A DNA stretch of 64,000 nucleotides, taken from Cytophagales bacterium. Its GTDB lineage: Bacteria > Bacteroidota > Bacteroidia > Cytophagales > Cyclobacteriaceae. The notes beneath the pieces are model-generated. The model was not told the origin of the DNA. It searched no databases and saw nothing but the letters and a program-made list of their open reading frames with translations. Position 1 is the first letter of the stretch, and every line of letters starts with the position of its first letter. The translations under genes were made by a program, and so were the position numbers. The stretch is taken from contig JAFLBQ010000001.1 in NCBI GenBank assembly GCA_017303805.1, positions 310,001 through 374,000 of the forward strand, read 5' to 3'. Shown one piece after another: positions 17,457-27,144 of this stretch.

Positions 17457-18049
17457 TGGAAAAGCACGTGTTAGGATTAGAATTACCAACTGATCCGCGC
17501 TGGGTTAATATTGCCGAAAAAAACCTTGCTGAAATTCTGATTGATCATGCGTATTGCGAGCAGAAAGCGGCATCGAGTTGTATTTCGTTAATTGTAAACT
17601 ACCCGGAAAAAACCGAACTGGTTGAAATGCTTTCCCCGGTAGTTGCCGAAGAATGGGCGCACTTTGAGCGCGTGCTGGAGCAAATGAAGAAGCGCGGGTT
17701 TACGTTAGGCCCACAGCGAAAAGACGAGTACGTGGAGCAACTACAGAAAGTACTGAAGAAGGGCGGCAGCCGCGAGCAGCAATTAGTAGAGAAACTTTTG
17801 CTGAATGCATTGATTGAGGCCCGCAGTTGCGAGCGGTTTCGTTTGCTATGGAAAGAGATAGCCGATGCCGAGTTAAGCACTTTTTACTATGAGCTGATGG
17901 TATCGGAAGCCGGACACTATAAAAACTTTTTGCGGCTGGCCAAGTCGTATATGGATGCAACAGTAGTGGAGAACCGGTGGCGCGAAATTCTGGAACAAGA
18001 GGCTGTTATTCTTAAAGGCATGGAAGTACGCGGAGACCGCATGCATTGA
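17456..18049 (+). CDS. miaE: tRNA 2-methylthio-N6-isopentenyladenosine-37 hydroxylase-like
   Basis: A 197-residue ferritin-like diiron protein. Ligand motifs appear in order: ILIDHAYCEQKAASS, VVAEEWAHFERVL, LLNALIEARSCERF and LMVSEAGHYKNFLRLA, matching the MiaE pattern of two E-ExxH sets. MiaE hydroxylates the isopentenyl group of ms2i6A in tRNA. The ATG at 17456 overlaps the TGA of the porin gene by one base; an in-frame TTG one codon earlier is less likely. Confidence 0.88.
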   Translation: MEKHVLGLELPTDPRWVNIAEKNLAEILIDHAYCEQKAASSCISLIVNYPEKTELVEMLSPVVAEEWAHFERVLEQMKKRGFTLGPQRKDEYVEQLQKVLKKGGSREQQLVEKLLLNALIEARSCERFRLLWKEIADAELSTFYYELMVSEAGHYKNFLRLAKSYMDATVVENRWREILEQEAVILKGMEVRGDRMH

Positions 18050-19321
18050 TCAGGTCTTTTGCTTTTTCTTTTTTGCAGCCGGAAATAAGATGTTATTTAA
18101 AATCAACCGGTAGCCAGGCGAGGTGGGGTGTAAATTCAAATCGGTAGGTTCTTCACCCACGGTATGCTGGTAGTCTTCCGGATCATGCCCGCCATAAAAC
18201 GTCCAAAAACCTTTTCCAAAAACACCGTGCAGGTATTTGGTTTCTTTTATGTCGGCATTCTCGCCCATTACTACCACATCGGGTTTAATAAGTCTTTTTT
18301 TGAATCCGGTAGTCTGGCCATAAAAGCCTTTTATTACCCGGGTGTGATTTTGTGTAAGCATGGTAGGGATAGGATCCCACTTGGCTGAAAACTGAAACAA
18401 GTTAAAGTAGTCGTTATCCTGTCGCAGCCCGCGGTCGGGAAAATTATTATCAATGTCGGAGAATTCGTATTGATACGGGTCGCGCACCAACCTGAAATCG
18501 GTGAAGGCAAACGTGTTTTCGAAGTTTAGTTTTTCCTGGGCTTGCGGATCGGCCGCATCGCCATCGTACATGCGCTCGCAAATATCCACACCTTCGGCAG
18601 CCAATGCAATGTCGTACGTGTCAGTGGCCGAGCACATAGCAAACATAAATCCGCCACCGGCAACAAATTCTTTTATTCGCTTTACTACGGCAAGCTTCAA
18701 TTGCGATACTTTATGAAAGCCAAACCGGCTGGCTGTTTCTTCGGCTTCTTTTTGTTGCTCGATGTACCATGGGTAGTTGGCGTAGTTACTGTAAAACTTT
18801 CCGTATTGTCCAGTAAAATCTTCGTGGTGAAGATGCAACCAATCGTATTTGGGCAACAGGTCGTTAAGTACTTCATCATCAAAAATTACATCGTATGGAA
18901 TTTCGGCATAACTCAGCACCAGCGTTACGGCATCGTCCCACGGTTGTTTGGTTTTAGGCGAGTACACCGCAATGCGCGGGTACTTCTCCAGTTTCATAAT
19001 ATCGTAGTTGGCGGCCGGGCTGGCTATTTCGGTAACAATCGCGTTTACTTTAGCTTCTGAAATAATTTCATAACTCACCCCGCGCACTACCAGCTCGCTT
19101 TGAATTTTGGGGTTGTACTTGCACATAAAGCTGCCTCCGCGGTAGTTCAGCAACCACTCCACTTCAATGTCGTTTTTCAGAATCCAGTAGGCTATGCCAT
19201 AGGCTTTCAAGTGGTTGGTCTGCTTTTCATCCATAGGGATAAAAATAGAATTGGCCACGGCCTGTACAGAAAGACCCAAAATCAATAACAAAAACCCAAA
19301 TCTTGCCGTTAAACCCCTCAT
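18050..19321 (-). CDS. conserved exported protein with glutamine-amidotransferase-like fold
   Basis: A 423-residue protein with a signal peptide (FGFLLLILGLSVQAVANS). The mature part reads IFIPMDEKQTNHLKAYGIAYW, then WLLNYRGGSF, RIAVYSPKTKQPWDDAVTLVLSYAEIPYD, and FVAGGGFMFAMCSATDTYDIALAAEG, a class I amidotransferase/ThuA-like core in which Cys sits after a GGGFMFAM strand. The end has FYGGHDPEDYQH and LNLHPTSPGYRLILNNILFPAAKKKK. From memory this family is labelled asparagine synthetase B in many Bacteroidota genomes, but it has none of the N-terminal Cys nucleophile, PP-loop or length of AsnB, and it is exported. Function unknown. Confidence 0.85.
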   Translation of the reverse strand: MRGLTARFGFLLLILGLSVQAVANSIFIPMDEKQTNHLKAYGIAYWILKNDIEVEWLLNYRGGSFMCKYNPKIQSELVVRGVSYEIISEAKVNAIVTEIASPAANYDIMKLEKYPRIAVYSPKTKQPWDDAVTLVLSYAEIPYDVIFDDEVLNDLLPKYDWLHLHHEDFTGQYGKFYSNYANYPWYIEQQKEAEETASRFGFHKVSQLKLAVVKRIKEFVAGGGFMFAMCSATDTYDIALAAEGVDICERMYDGDAADPQAQEKLNFENTFAFTDFRLVRDPYQYEFSDIDNNFPDRGLRQDNDYFNLFQFSAKWDPIPTMLTQNHTRVIKGFYGQTTGFKKRLIKPDVVVMGENADIKETKYLHGVFGKGFWTFYGGHDPEDYQHTVGEEPTDLNLHPTSPGYRLILNNILFPAAKKKKQKT

Positions 19322-19387
19322 TTATTATGTGAATTTTGTAACAATTAGTACCTGGCCGTTGTCTTACCGTTTTAGTGATTAAAGATA

Positions 19388-19395
19388 TACTTTTG
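19388..19395 (+). promoter_or_regulatory. -7 element before ABC permease gene
   Basis: TACTTTTG fully matches TAnnTTTG and lies 57 bases before the permease ATG. The -33 region has no good TTTG at normal spacing. Confidence 0.4.
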
Positions 19396-19451
19396 AAAAC
19401 GAAATCTGCCAAAAGCGGTTTCTTCAGCAACCAAATAACGTAAATGTCCGC

Positions 19452-20687
19452 ATGAATTTAGTCGAAAATGTGAAAGAAGGCCTGCGCTCGGTTAAGGCCA
19501 ACATGCTGCGCTCGGTGCTAACCGCCCTTATCGTAGCTATCGGCATTACTTCGCTGGTTGGTATATTAACGGCCATCGATGGCATTGAGTATTCTGTTAA
19601 TGAAAGTCTGTCATCGTTAGGGGTAAACACCTTTGAGATTTATTCGAAGTGGAACCGCGGCACCAATCAGGATGGGGTAAAGGAAAAGGTTTACCCACGG
19701 TTAACGTTGCAGGAAACTCTGAAATTTATTGAGCAATACCCGGTACAATCTTCCATTTGCCTGCAGGCCCGCTTAACCAACCTGGCCGAAGTAAAGCACG
19801 GGTCGGTAAAAACAAACCCCAATGTAGATGTGCGCGGAGTAAATGATGAATACGTTGCCATTAAGGGTTTAAATATTCAGGAGGGCCGCAATTTTTCCAA
19901 GTTCGAAATTCAGAATGGGAGCAAGGTTGCCATCTTAGGCTATAAACTGGCAGTAGCGTTATACGGCAGCAATCCAAAACCAATCAACACTTCTATTTCT
20001 TTTAAAGGCACCCAGTTTAAGGTAATTGGGTTGCTAAAAGAGAAAGGCGATTTTTCCGACAACAATTACGACAACATGGTAATTATTCCGATTCTCGTTG
20101 CTAACCAAATGGCGGCCGGGCAACCGCTTAATTACCGGCTAACGGTGGGCATTCAGGATATGAAGGAAGTGGATTTTGCGATGGGCGAAGCTACCGGGTT
20201 GATGCGCAAGATTCGTAACGACCGGGTGGGCAATCCTAATTCTTTCGAATTGGAAAAGAGCCAATCGCTGGCCGAGGAAATGGAAAACATAACCAACGGG
20301 TTGCGCTTTGGTGGATTTGGTGTGGGCTTTATTACGTTGCTGGGTGCTTCCATTGCCTTAATGAATATTATGTTGGTTTCGGTTACGGAGCGTACCCGCG
20401 AGGTGGGTGTACGTAAAGCATTGGGCGCAACCCCGAGGCGCATCCGCCAGCAGTTTGTAATTGAAGCCATTGTGGTTTGTGTGCTGGGCGGTATTGCGGG
20501 CATCTTGTTAGGGATACTTATCGGAAATGTGATTGCCCGCTTCATGAATATTACCGTTTTTGTATTGCCTTGGTTCTGGATGCTGGTAGGAATGGTGATT
20601 TGTATTGTAGTGGGTTTGCTCTCGGGTTATTACCCCGCACACAAAGCTTCTAAATTAGATCCCATAGAATCGTTACGATTTGAGTAA
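19452..20687 (+). CDS. MacB/FtsX-type ABC transporter permease
   Basis: A 411-residue protein with one N-terminal transmembrane helix (VLTALIVAIGITSLVGILTAI), a periplasmic MacB-like domain (about 45-270), and three C-terminal helices with the FtsX family segment VTERTREVGVRKALGATPRRIRQQF. The end GYYPAHKASKLDPIESLRFE is the classic MacB C terminus. Partner ATPase and adaptor genes are not adjacent, so it may use subunits encoded elsewhere. Substrate unknown; related systems export peptides, lipoproteins or toxins or act as mechanotransmitters. Confidence 0.9.
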   Translation: MNLVENVKEGLRSVKANMLRSVLTALIVAIGITSLVGILTAIDGIEYSVNESLSSLGVNTFEIYSKWNRGTNQDGVKEKVYPRLTLQETLKFIEQYPVQSSICLQARLTNLAEVKHGSVKTNPNVDVRGVNDEYVAIKGLNIQEGRNFSKFEIQNGSKVAILGYKLAVALYGSNPKPINTSISFKGTQFKVIGLLKEKGDFSDNNYDNMVIIPILVANQMAAGQPLNYRLTVGIQDMKEVDFAMGEATGLMRKIRNDRVGNPNSFELEKSQSLAEEMENITNGLRFGGFGVGFITLLGASIALMNIMLVSVTERTREVGVRKALGATPRRIRQQFVIEAIVVCVLGGIAGILLGILIGNVIARFMNITVFVLPWFWMLVGMVICIVVGLLSGYYPAHKASKLDPIESLRFE

Positions 20688-20690
20688 ACA

Positions 20691-20722
20691 CACAAATGCC
20701 TTCTGTTAAGAAGGCATTTGTG
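20691..20722. terminator. perfect 14-bp stem between convergent genes
   Basis: CACAAATGCCTTCT pairs perfectly with AGAAGGCATTTGTG around the loop GTTA. It lies four bases after the permease stop and nine before the end of the convergent isomerase-like gene. There is a modest T-rich run after it on the plus strand (GTTTGATTATT), so it probably ends both transcripts. Confidence 0.75.
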
Positions 20723-20731
20723 GTTTGATTA

Positions 20732-21769
20732 TTAGCTCAACGCTTGTTTACAAAACTCCAGGCACTTCTTTACTTCTTCAATAGGTGTGGAGCCTTCCGG
20801 TATTTTGTATTCTAATTCTATTGTAACCGGAAAGTTGTATTTGTTATCGCGGATAAGGCGCAACGCATCGGGTAACGGAGTATCGCCTGTTCCCCACACC
20901 AGGTTTTCGCCACCGTTGGCTTTGGTTTTACGATCTTTCATGTGCATGCTCACAATCCGATCGTGCTTTTGCCTGATAATATCCAGCGGGTTATCATTAC
21001 CCGCAGCAACAAAATGTCCAAAGTCAAGATTCAATGCGTTGGCTTTTGATTGGGCAAGGGCTGTATCCCAAAAGGTAAAGGTTTGCTGCTCGTGGCCATG
21101 GTAGCCCACTTTCATTCCATATTTTTCAGCAGCCTTACCCAACTTAAGGGTGTGGGCATCGTTGGCCGGATGCTCTAAGGTTACGTGCGAGGCCCCCAGT
21201 GCTTTTGCAGCCCGCAAGCCATAGTCTATTTCGGCATCGCTGTTATTCATACCAAAGGCATCCGGTTTAAATGCATAAATTTCTATGCCCGCTTTCTTAT
21301 AGGTTTTTCCAAGTTCTTCAAATTTTGCAATGGGTGCTTTCAGTCGCCAGGCAGCTATTTCTTCCCGATAGACTTTATTTTTTGCTTCTACATCGGCAAG
21401 GGTTTTCTTTTCATCTTCGGTAAGTTCTTCCTTCAGTTGGCGTTTGCGCCAAATGGGTAACAGCGTGCTAAAGTTTACCGGATTTTTTGGAGCGCCCGCA
21501 AAAGATTCGGCCGGCCCACCCATTAATTCAATGTTGGTAATACCGCACTGGCGAATATATTCTAATGTAGCCTCGGCACTTTGGTCGGGCAGATCTCGAA
21601 ACGAATATGTAATTAGGCCTACGCGTACTCCTTTAATAGTAGAGCCCGCGGTGCCCGCGTTAAAAATCAGGTTGGGGAAACCAAAACTATTTTTGGCCGC
21701 CAGTACCGAACCGCCCACCAGCGCAGTGGCCATGCCTATGAATTTACGTCTTGATGTTTTTGTTTTCAT
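20732..21769 (-). CDS. Tat-exported sugar phosphate isomerase/epimerase-like protein
   Basis: A 345-residue xylose-isomerase-like TIM barrel protein. The N terminus carries a twin-arginine signal (SRRKFIGMATALVGGSVLAA). The barrel begins GVRVGLITYSFRDLP and has IELMGGPAE, TLEHPANDAHT, VGYHGHEQQTF, LDFGHFVAAGNDNP, VSMHMKDRK and a C-terminal VTIELEY, with His, Glu and Asp positions typical of the metal site. Periplasmic members are common in Bacteroidota sugar loci, often next to dehydrogenases; the exact substrate is unknown. It is the last gene of the minus-strand run with the PQQ-type dehydrogenase and GH3. Confidence 0.87.
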   Translation of the reverse strand: MKTKTSRRKFIGMATALVGGSVLAAKNSFGFPNLIFNAGTAGSTIKGVRVGLITYSFRDLPDQSAEATLEYIRQCGITNIELMGGPAESFAGAPKNPVNFSTLLPIWRKRQLKEELTEDEKKTLADVEAKNKVYREEIAAWRLKAPIAKFEELGKTYKKAGIEIYAFKPDAFGMNNSDAEIDYGLRAAKALGASHVTLEHPANDAHTLKLGKAAEKYGMKVGYHGHEQQTFTFWDTALAQSKANALNLDFGHFVAAGNDNPLDIIRQKHDRIVSMHMKDRKTKANGGENLVWGTGDTPLPDALRLIRDNKYNFPVTIELEYKIPEGSTPIEEVKKCLEFCKQALS

Positions 21770-21808
21770 GCGTTAAGCGTTTTAATTTTTAAAATCAGAA
21801 ATCACTTT

Positions 21809-24712
21809 TTAGTTGCCCTCCGGCAGTTTGTTTTGAAATTGGATCTCCACCATTTGCACCAGAATTTTATTTTCTCCGGCTGCAGGGTTTTTAAACACAA
21901 AGTACACATCGTGGGTGCCTTGCACATTTGTTACCGGAATTTTTACAGCCACCGACATAAACCTGCGCAAGGCATTGAAGTCAATGGTGGCCGCACTGAT
22001 TGCGGGGCCAGGTTGAGATGTTTTTTGTGGCTTCTTGCTGTTTTGCTGTTGCTGCATTTGCTGCATAGCCGTACGGAAGTCCACATCTTTGGGTACAATC
22101 TGCTCCGATTGGCCAAGAAGCGGCCCATCTACACCATCGAGGTGAACTTCTACTACACCGCCCAGCGCTCCGGAACGTGGTTGGGCTTGTAACAGCAATT
22201 CTATTTGCTGAATGTGGGTGAAGTCGATGTTTTTATAGCCGAGGTATGATTGATTACCCACCATAGAAAAAGATCGTGAAGGCGTGGTGAGTACCTGTGT
22301 GCCGGAGGCAACATCGGCAAGTTCCGGATCGAGCACCGGGTTACGCAAGGCAATTATTTTTTCTGAGGCGATGGGCTGCATGTCCGCAGTTCCTTTATCC
22401 TTATACGCTACGCGCAGCAAGTAACCGCCACGCTTATTGTCGTTAGCGGGGGCGGTAGTAACAAACGATCCCTTAAGTGGAATTGCTTTTGCAGCCTGTG
22501 GTTTGCTATCGGCAAGACTCATAATGTAGCTAACCATGCTGGCGGCCTGGTCGGGTCTTATTTGCGGATGTGCGGCCATGGCATGGTCGCCCCATACACC
22601 GCCACCACCAACAATAATTTTTTCGGCCAGTTTTTCCTGGGCCGGTTTATTGCCTTTGTATTTAGCGGCTACATCCAGGTAAGAAGGGCCCACCGACTTT
22701 TTATCTAGTAAGTGGCACGAACGACAGTCGCTTTTATTAATCTGGTTTAATCCAACCGAAAAAGTGGTCCATTCATCGGTGCTTTTATGGGAGGCAGCAA
22801 TTTCAATCAGGTCGAAGCCCTCGGGTGCATAATCGAAATTAACCGCCACTTCGTTAGGTTGTATTCCCTTGCCAACGCTACCATCTTCTTTGTCTGTTAC
22901 GGTTATTTCATAGTCCAGCTTACTTCCTTCAAAATAAAAAGTTTTATTACCACCACGGACTGCGATATCCACAACGGGTGCATCGTTACCGGCTTTCACC
23001 TCCAGGAATGCCGAATTTTTTTCGCCTTTGGTGTCGGTAACGGTAAATACAATTTTATAAACCCCGGCTTTTTCTAATGTAAGTGTGGGGTTTGCATCGG
23101 TAAGAGTTTGCGAAAAACCATTGTCAGAACTTATTTTCCATTCGTAGGCAAGTGCATCCTGGTCGTATTGATCGTAGTCGGTAGTGCCTTGCGATGAAAG
23201 ATTAACTGTTAACGGCAAAGCACCAGCTACCGGATTGGCATTGGCAACAACAATCGGTTTTCGGTTTCCACCGTTATATTCAATTTTAACAATGCGGGCG
23301 TTGTCGTTACCTCTAAACCAGGCCGAGCCGTATTCCAACACATACAAATCGCCTTCGGGCCCAAACTGCATATCGATAGCACTGCTAAAATTTTCCTTTG
23401 GAAGAAAGCGTTCCATGCTCGTAAAGTTTCCATCCTTATCCATGCTTACAGCCATTATCCAACCGCGCATAAATTCGGTTATCAGCCATTTGCCTTCGTA
23501 ATAGGCAGGGAAGGGGCGCGGGGCATTTTTAAAATCAGCTTTGCGGAATACAGGGCCACCGGTGGCGCTGCGCCCGGAGCTACCCACCAACGGAAATTCA
23601 TCGGAAGCTGCATACGGATACCAGATAAACGCACTTTGTGGCGGAGGTAAATTTTCCAGCCCGGTGTTATTGGGCGATTTGTTTACAGGCTGCGCAACAT
23701 TAAACTTTTCGCCTACTTTTTCCAGGGCATAATCATAATGGGTGTAGGGTATGTTGTTGCCAACAAAATAAGGCCATCCGAAAAAGCCGGCTTTGCGGGC
23801 CTGGTTAAATTCATCGTAGCCACGCGGCCCGATAATGGAATCGCGAGAAGCATCCGGTCCTACTTCGCCCCAATAGATGTATCCACTTTTACTGTCAATT
23901 GAAATGCGCCACGGGTTGCGATGGCCCATAGTATAAATTTCGGGGCGGGTTTTATCGGTTCCACTAGCAAACAGATTTCCTTTGGGGATGGTGTAAGTAC
24001 CATCGGCTTCGGGATGGATGCGTAAAATTTTGCCCCGCAAGTCATTTGTATTTCCGGCAGTGCGCTGGTCGTCCCAACTTTCGCGGCCGGGTCGTTCGTC
24101 AAAGCCGGCTGTACCGTTGGCCGGATTGCCGGTGTTGTTGCCTACCGTTAAATACAGGTTGCCGTTTGCATCGAAGGCCATGCCACCACCAGTATGGCAA
24201 CAGGTTTCGCGCTGGGTGGGCACTTCTAAAATTATCTTTTTGGTTTGCGCATACAACGAGTCGCCATGTAATTCCCATCGGGCTAACACATGCTTCGGTT
24301 CTGCCGGATCAGCATAGTACATAAAGATCCAATGATTTTTTTCGAAGTCGGGATCGGCAATTAAACCCATCAGGCCTTCTTCAGCTTCCGTTACGCGGCC
24401 TTCTTTGCTGGTGTACTTGGTGTTTACCGCAAGGGTGGCAAGTACTTTCACTTCGCCCGTAGCAGGATCAAATGCTTTCAGGTTTCCCTTGCGTTCTGCC
24501 AACAAAATGCGGCCATCTTTCAGAAAGGCCATTACCATGGGTTCGTCTAATTGACCGGGTTGGGTTAACACCGAGCGCACAAACCGGTTTTCTTCCGGGC
24601 GCTCTGTTAAAATGGTTTCTTCTTTCGGGCCGCAGGCAAGCAGTACCGAAAGGAACAGCAAAGCTTTAAAACCGTTTTGTTTTTGTTGAGGTAAGGTGGC
24701 GAGGGTATGCAC
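21809..24712 (-). CDS. PQQ-type sugar dehydrogenase / PKD / cytochrome c / CBM lipoprotein
   Basis: A 967-residue multidomain lipoprotein. The lipobox is LLAC near residue 27. Residues about 35-480 form a six-bladed soluble glucose/sorbosone dehydrogenase propeller (MVMAFLKDGRILLAERKG, TCCHTGGGMAFDANGNLYLTVG, DLRGKILRIHP, GHRNPWRISID). A PKD domain follows (AGALPLTVNLSSQGTTDYDQ), then a c-type cytochrome with CRSCH, and a C-terminal carbohydrate-binding-like beta sandwich (LLQAQPRSG, VEVHLDG, VKIPVTNVQGTHDVYFVF). It would oxidise a sugar at the cell surface or in the periplasm and pass electrons to its own haem. It lies 24 bases downstream of the GH3 gene, with which it probably shares an mRNA. 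Confidence 0.88.
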   Translation of the reverse strand: MHTLATLPQQKQNGFKALLFLSVLLACGPKEETILTERPEENRFVRSVLTQPGQLDEPMVMAFLKDGRILLAERKGNLKAFDPATGEVKVLATLAVNTKYTSKEGRVTEAEEGLMGLIADPDFEKNHWIFMYYADPAEPKHVLARWELHGDSLYAQTKKIILEVPTQRETCCHTGGGMAFDANGNLYLTVGNNTGNPANGTAGFDERPGRESWDDQRTAGNTNDLRGKILRIHPEADGTYTIPKGNLFASGTDKTRPEIYTMGHRNPWRISIDSKSGYIYWGEVGPDASRDSIIGPRGYDEFNQARKAGFFGWPYFVGNNIPYTHYDYALEKVGEKFNVAQPVNKSPNNTGLENLPPPQSAFIWYPYAASDEFPLVGSSGRSATGGPVFRKADFKNAPRPFPAYYEGKWLITEFMRGWIMAVSMDKDGNFTSMERFLPKENFSSAIDMQFGPEGDLYVLEYGSAWFRGNDNARIVKIEYNGGNRKPIVVANANPVAGALPLTVNLSSQGTTDYDQYDQDALAYEWKISSDNGFSQTLTDANPTLTLEKAGVYKIVFTVTDTKGEKNSAFLEVKAGNDAPVVDIAVRGGNKTFYFEGSKLDYEITVTDKEDGSVGKGIQPNEVAVNFDYAPEGFDLIEIAASHKSTDEWTTFSVGLNQINKSDCRSCHLLDKKSVGPSYLDVAAKYKGNKPAQEKLAEKIIVGGGGVWGDHAMAAHPQIRPDQAASMVSYIMSLADSKPQAAKAIPLKGSFVTTAPANDNKRGGYLLRVAYKDKGTADMQPIASEKIIALRNPVLDPELADVASGTQVLTTPSRSFSMVGNQSYLGYKNIDFTHIQQIELLLQAQPRSGALGGVVEVHLDGVDGPLLGQSEQIVPKDVDFRTAMQQMQQQQNSKKPQKTSQPGPAISAATIDFNALRRFMSVAVKIPVTNVQGTHDVYFVFKNPAAGENKILVQMVEIQFQNKLPEGN

Positions 24713-24736
24713 GTAACTAATATTTAAGTGATTGGT

Positions 24737-27049
24737 TTAATTTTTCTTGTACCGCTTTACACGGTCATCGGCAATAACTCCCTTCCAGTTTAATCCAAAA
24801 GCAAAATCGTATTTATTGCCCAACTCATCCACATAGCATTCCAGATCGTGGGGTACATCTTCGGCTTGTTGCTCTACTGTTTGCATAGTGGCCGGCATTT
24901 GAAAAGGTAACAAGGCCGAAGGTTCTGCGGCCCCGGTTAGTAAATCCAGCAGGGCCTGATCCTGCACTCCGAAATGAACCAGCAATGCATTGGCTTGCTT
25001 TTCAAATTCAGCTACGATCATAGGCGTGTTTAAATTAATAACTACAATCACCGGCTTGCCTTTCATTTTTTTGTAGGTATCGGTAACCATTAGTAAGTCG
25101 GTGTAGTTAATTGCTTTGTTCTTCTTGTTTTTGTACGAGCGATTGGTAATTTTCTCCAGCGGATCGCCACCGGCCAGGCTGGTGGCGCGGGCAGTGGTGG
25201 CGGTGTATTGGTTGTATTGTAAAGATATTGGAATGTAACCGTTACCACCCTGCTCGGCATCGGCCTTGCTGTAGCCAATACCCGTTTCGGGGCTGTTGAT
25301 AAACACCAATGCATAATCAGCTTCTTGCGGATTTTCGGTTACCTCAAAGTACTTCTTCGTTATATCCTGGTTAACCGGGTATTCCAGTTTTTCAGGGGTT
25401 TCCATGCCTAAAAAATTTCTTCCGGACGGAGTAAACTTTTTAGGAATAAACACCCTTTTGTTTTTTTCGAGCGGCAATAGGTTGCTTTTGTTTTTCAACA
25501 GGACGGCAGATTTAAGTTGCGCTTCGTATCCGGCCTTCATAAACTCCGGGTTGCCTGCAATGGCTTTCGATTCTTCAGGGTTCAAATAGGGGTTTTCGAA
25601 AAGGCCGGTGCGAAAAATATTTTTAAGCAAACGCACGGCAGATTGTTCAAACCGGTTGCGCATAAATTCTTCACCATGCTCTTTCACACCCAATTGATAA
25701 GCCTCCAATACCGGCTTTACTTCGTTGTTACCGCCAAACTGATCCACCCCGGCCATTAAGATTTTGTAATGGCGTTCGGCAATAGATAATTGCTCAACAC
25801 CCCACGGTTTGCCGGTAATAAAAACATCAATGGCTGTTTCGTCTCCCGTTATCAGCCAATCGGTGCACACTACGCCATCGTACTTATATTTTTCGCGCAG
25901 CAAATCGGTAATCAGGTATTTGTTGTAGCTGTTGCCTACGTTCTCGTTGTTCTTTACATCCTGGTTATACGAAATGGTATAGTAAGGCATTACTGCCGAT
26001 GCCATTTTGGTTTTACCGTTCAGGTGAAATGCACCTTCGGTAAATGGCTGCAGGTGTTCGTTAAAGTTGTTGCCGGGATACACAGCATACTTACCTACCC
26101 CGTAATGCGCATCGCGGCCGGCTTCGCCCGAGCCGCCCCCGGGCCAGTGTTTCACCATGGCATTCACACTTTCATAACCCCAACCATCTGCTATTTCTTT
26201 TTCGGGTGCAGATGTTTGAAACCCATCGATGTAGGCGCGCCCTATGTCGGTGCTCAGTTTTGAATCTTCGCCAAATGTGCCGCTGGTGCGGTACCAGCGC
26301 GGGTCTGTAGCAATATCTACCTGTGGCGATAGCGCGGTGGTAATACCCAACGCCCGGTATTCTTTAGAGGCAATCGTTCCAAATTCCTCAACCAAATCGG
26401 CCGAAAAAGTAGCAGCAAGGCCTAATGAGCCAGGCCACATCGAAATTTTACCTCCGGCACCGGCATTGTACTCGGCATTGGCAATGGTGCCGTGGCGTGG
26501 GTCTGAACTGTTGTTGGCCGGTATGCCTAAATCGATTCCTTCTACCAACGCCTGCACGTTGTTGTTCCATTTGGCAGCAACCTCCGGGCTTTCTACTGAG
26601 GTTATCAATATATGGCGCAGGTTATCTCTTGTTAAAAACTCTTTTTGCTGATCGGTTAGGTCAAATGCATTTAATCCACTTTCGGCTAATGGTTTACCAT
26701 TGTAGGTGGAGGCAAAAAATCCACGACTCGCACCCGGCACAGCCTGGTGGCGGCTGTACAACATTAAGCCGGCAATCTGCTCGGTAGTCATTTGGGCTGC
26801 CAAATCATTAGCCCGTACATCGGCCGGCAGGCGCCAATCTTCATAAGGATCCAACATTCCGTTTTTGTTAAGATCTTTAAAGGCCAACCGATCTACCGTT
26901 AAAATGGTTACTCCGGATTGCGGTGCATACCCCAGCGTTTTACCGCCCGGATTTGTTACCAGTTTAAAACCCTGTTGTTCGGTTTCCGTCCACCGGGGCC
27001 CGCAGGCAACCAGCAATCCGGCAAGGCCAAGCACCAACGTATTTTTCAT
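24737..27049 (-). CDS. glycoside hydrolase family 3 lipoprotein
   Basis: A 770-residue GH3 protein. The ATG at 27049 is chosen because it begins a lipoprotein signal (MKNTLVLGLAGLLVACGP); an ATG 16 codons upstream only adds a charged lead. The N-terminal barrel has AAQMTTEQIAGLMLYS, HWPGGGSGEAGRD (where K is replaced in the usual KHF motif by KH W P context) and the nucleophile region YDGVVCTDW. The second domain is GSAVLLKNKSNLLPLEKN-like (SAVLLKNKSNLLPL) and the end has LLPFQMP, reminiscent of the FGYGLSY end region. Likely a beta-glucosidase or beta-xylosidase class exo-enzyme on the outer membrane or in the periplasm. It is divergent from the Nudix-type regulator. Confidence 0.9.
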   Translation of the reverse strand: MKNTLVLGLAGLLVACGPRWTETEQQGFKLVTNPGGKTLGYAPQSGVTILTVDRLAFKDLNKNGMLDPYEDWRLPADVRANDLAAQMTTEQIAGLMLYSRHQAVPGASRGFFASTYNGKPLAESGLNAFDLTDQQKEFLTRDNLRHILITSVESPEVAAKWNNNVQALVEGIDLGIPANNSSDPRHGTIANAEYNAGAGGKISMWPGSLGLAATFSADLVEEFGTIASKEYRALGITTALSPQVDIATDPRWYRTSGTFGEDSKLSTDIGRAYIDGFQTSAPEKEIADGWGYESVNAMVKHWPGGGSGEAGRDAHYGVGKYAVYPGNNFNEHLQPFTEGAFHLNGKTKMASAVMPYYTISYNQDVKNNENVGNSYNKYLITDLLREKYKYDGVVCTDWLITGDETAIDVFITGKPWGVEQLSIAERHYKILMAGVDQFGGNNEVKPVLEAYQLGVKEHGEEFMRNRFEQSAVRLLKNIFRTGLFENPYLNPEESKAIAGNPEFMKAGYEAQLKSAVLLKNKSNLLPLEKNKRVFIPKKFTPSGRNFLGMETPEKLEYPVNQDITKKYFEVTENPQEADYALVFINSPETGIGYSKADAEQGGNGYIPISLQYNQYTATTARATSLAGGDPLEKITNRSYKNKKNKAINYTDLLMVTDTYKKMKGKPVIVVINLNTPMIVAEFEKQANALLVHFGVQDQALLDLLTGAAEPSALLPFQMPATMQTVEQQAEDVPHDLECYVDELGNKYDFAFGLNWKGVIADDRVKRYKKN

Positions 27050-27144
27050 CTGTTTAAAATTTTTTGTTTCAAAGTCGTAATGGAATGATCGGCTCAATGC
27101 TTTTTGGAAAAAAAAGCTATCGCCATTTCACAAACCTGTTTTTC

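Noticed and set aside
18542-19060. 172-residue plus-strand frame
   Set aside because: Antisense of the exported amidotransferase-like protein; composition is typical of a shadow frame.
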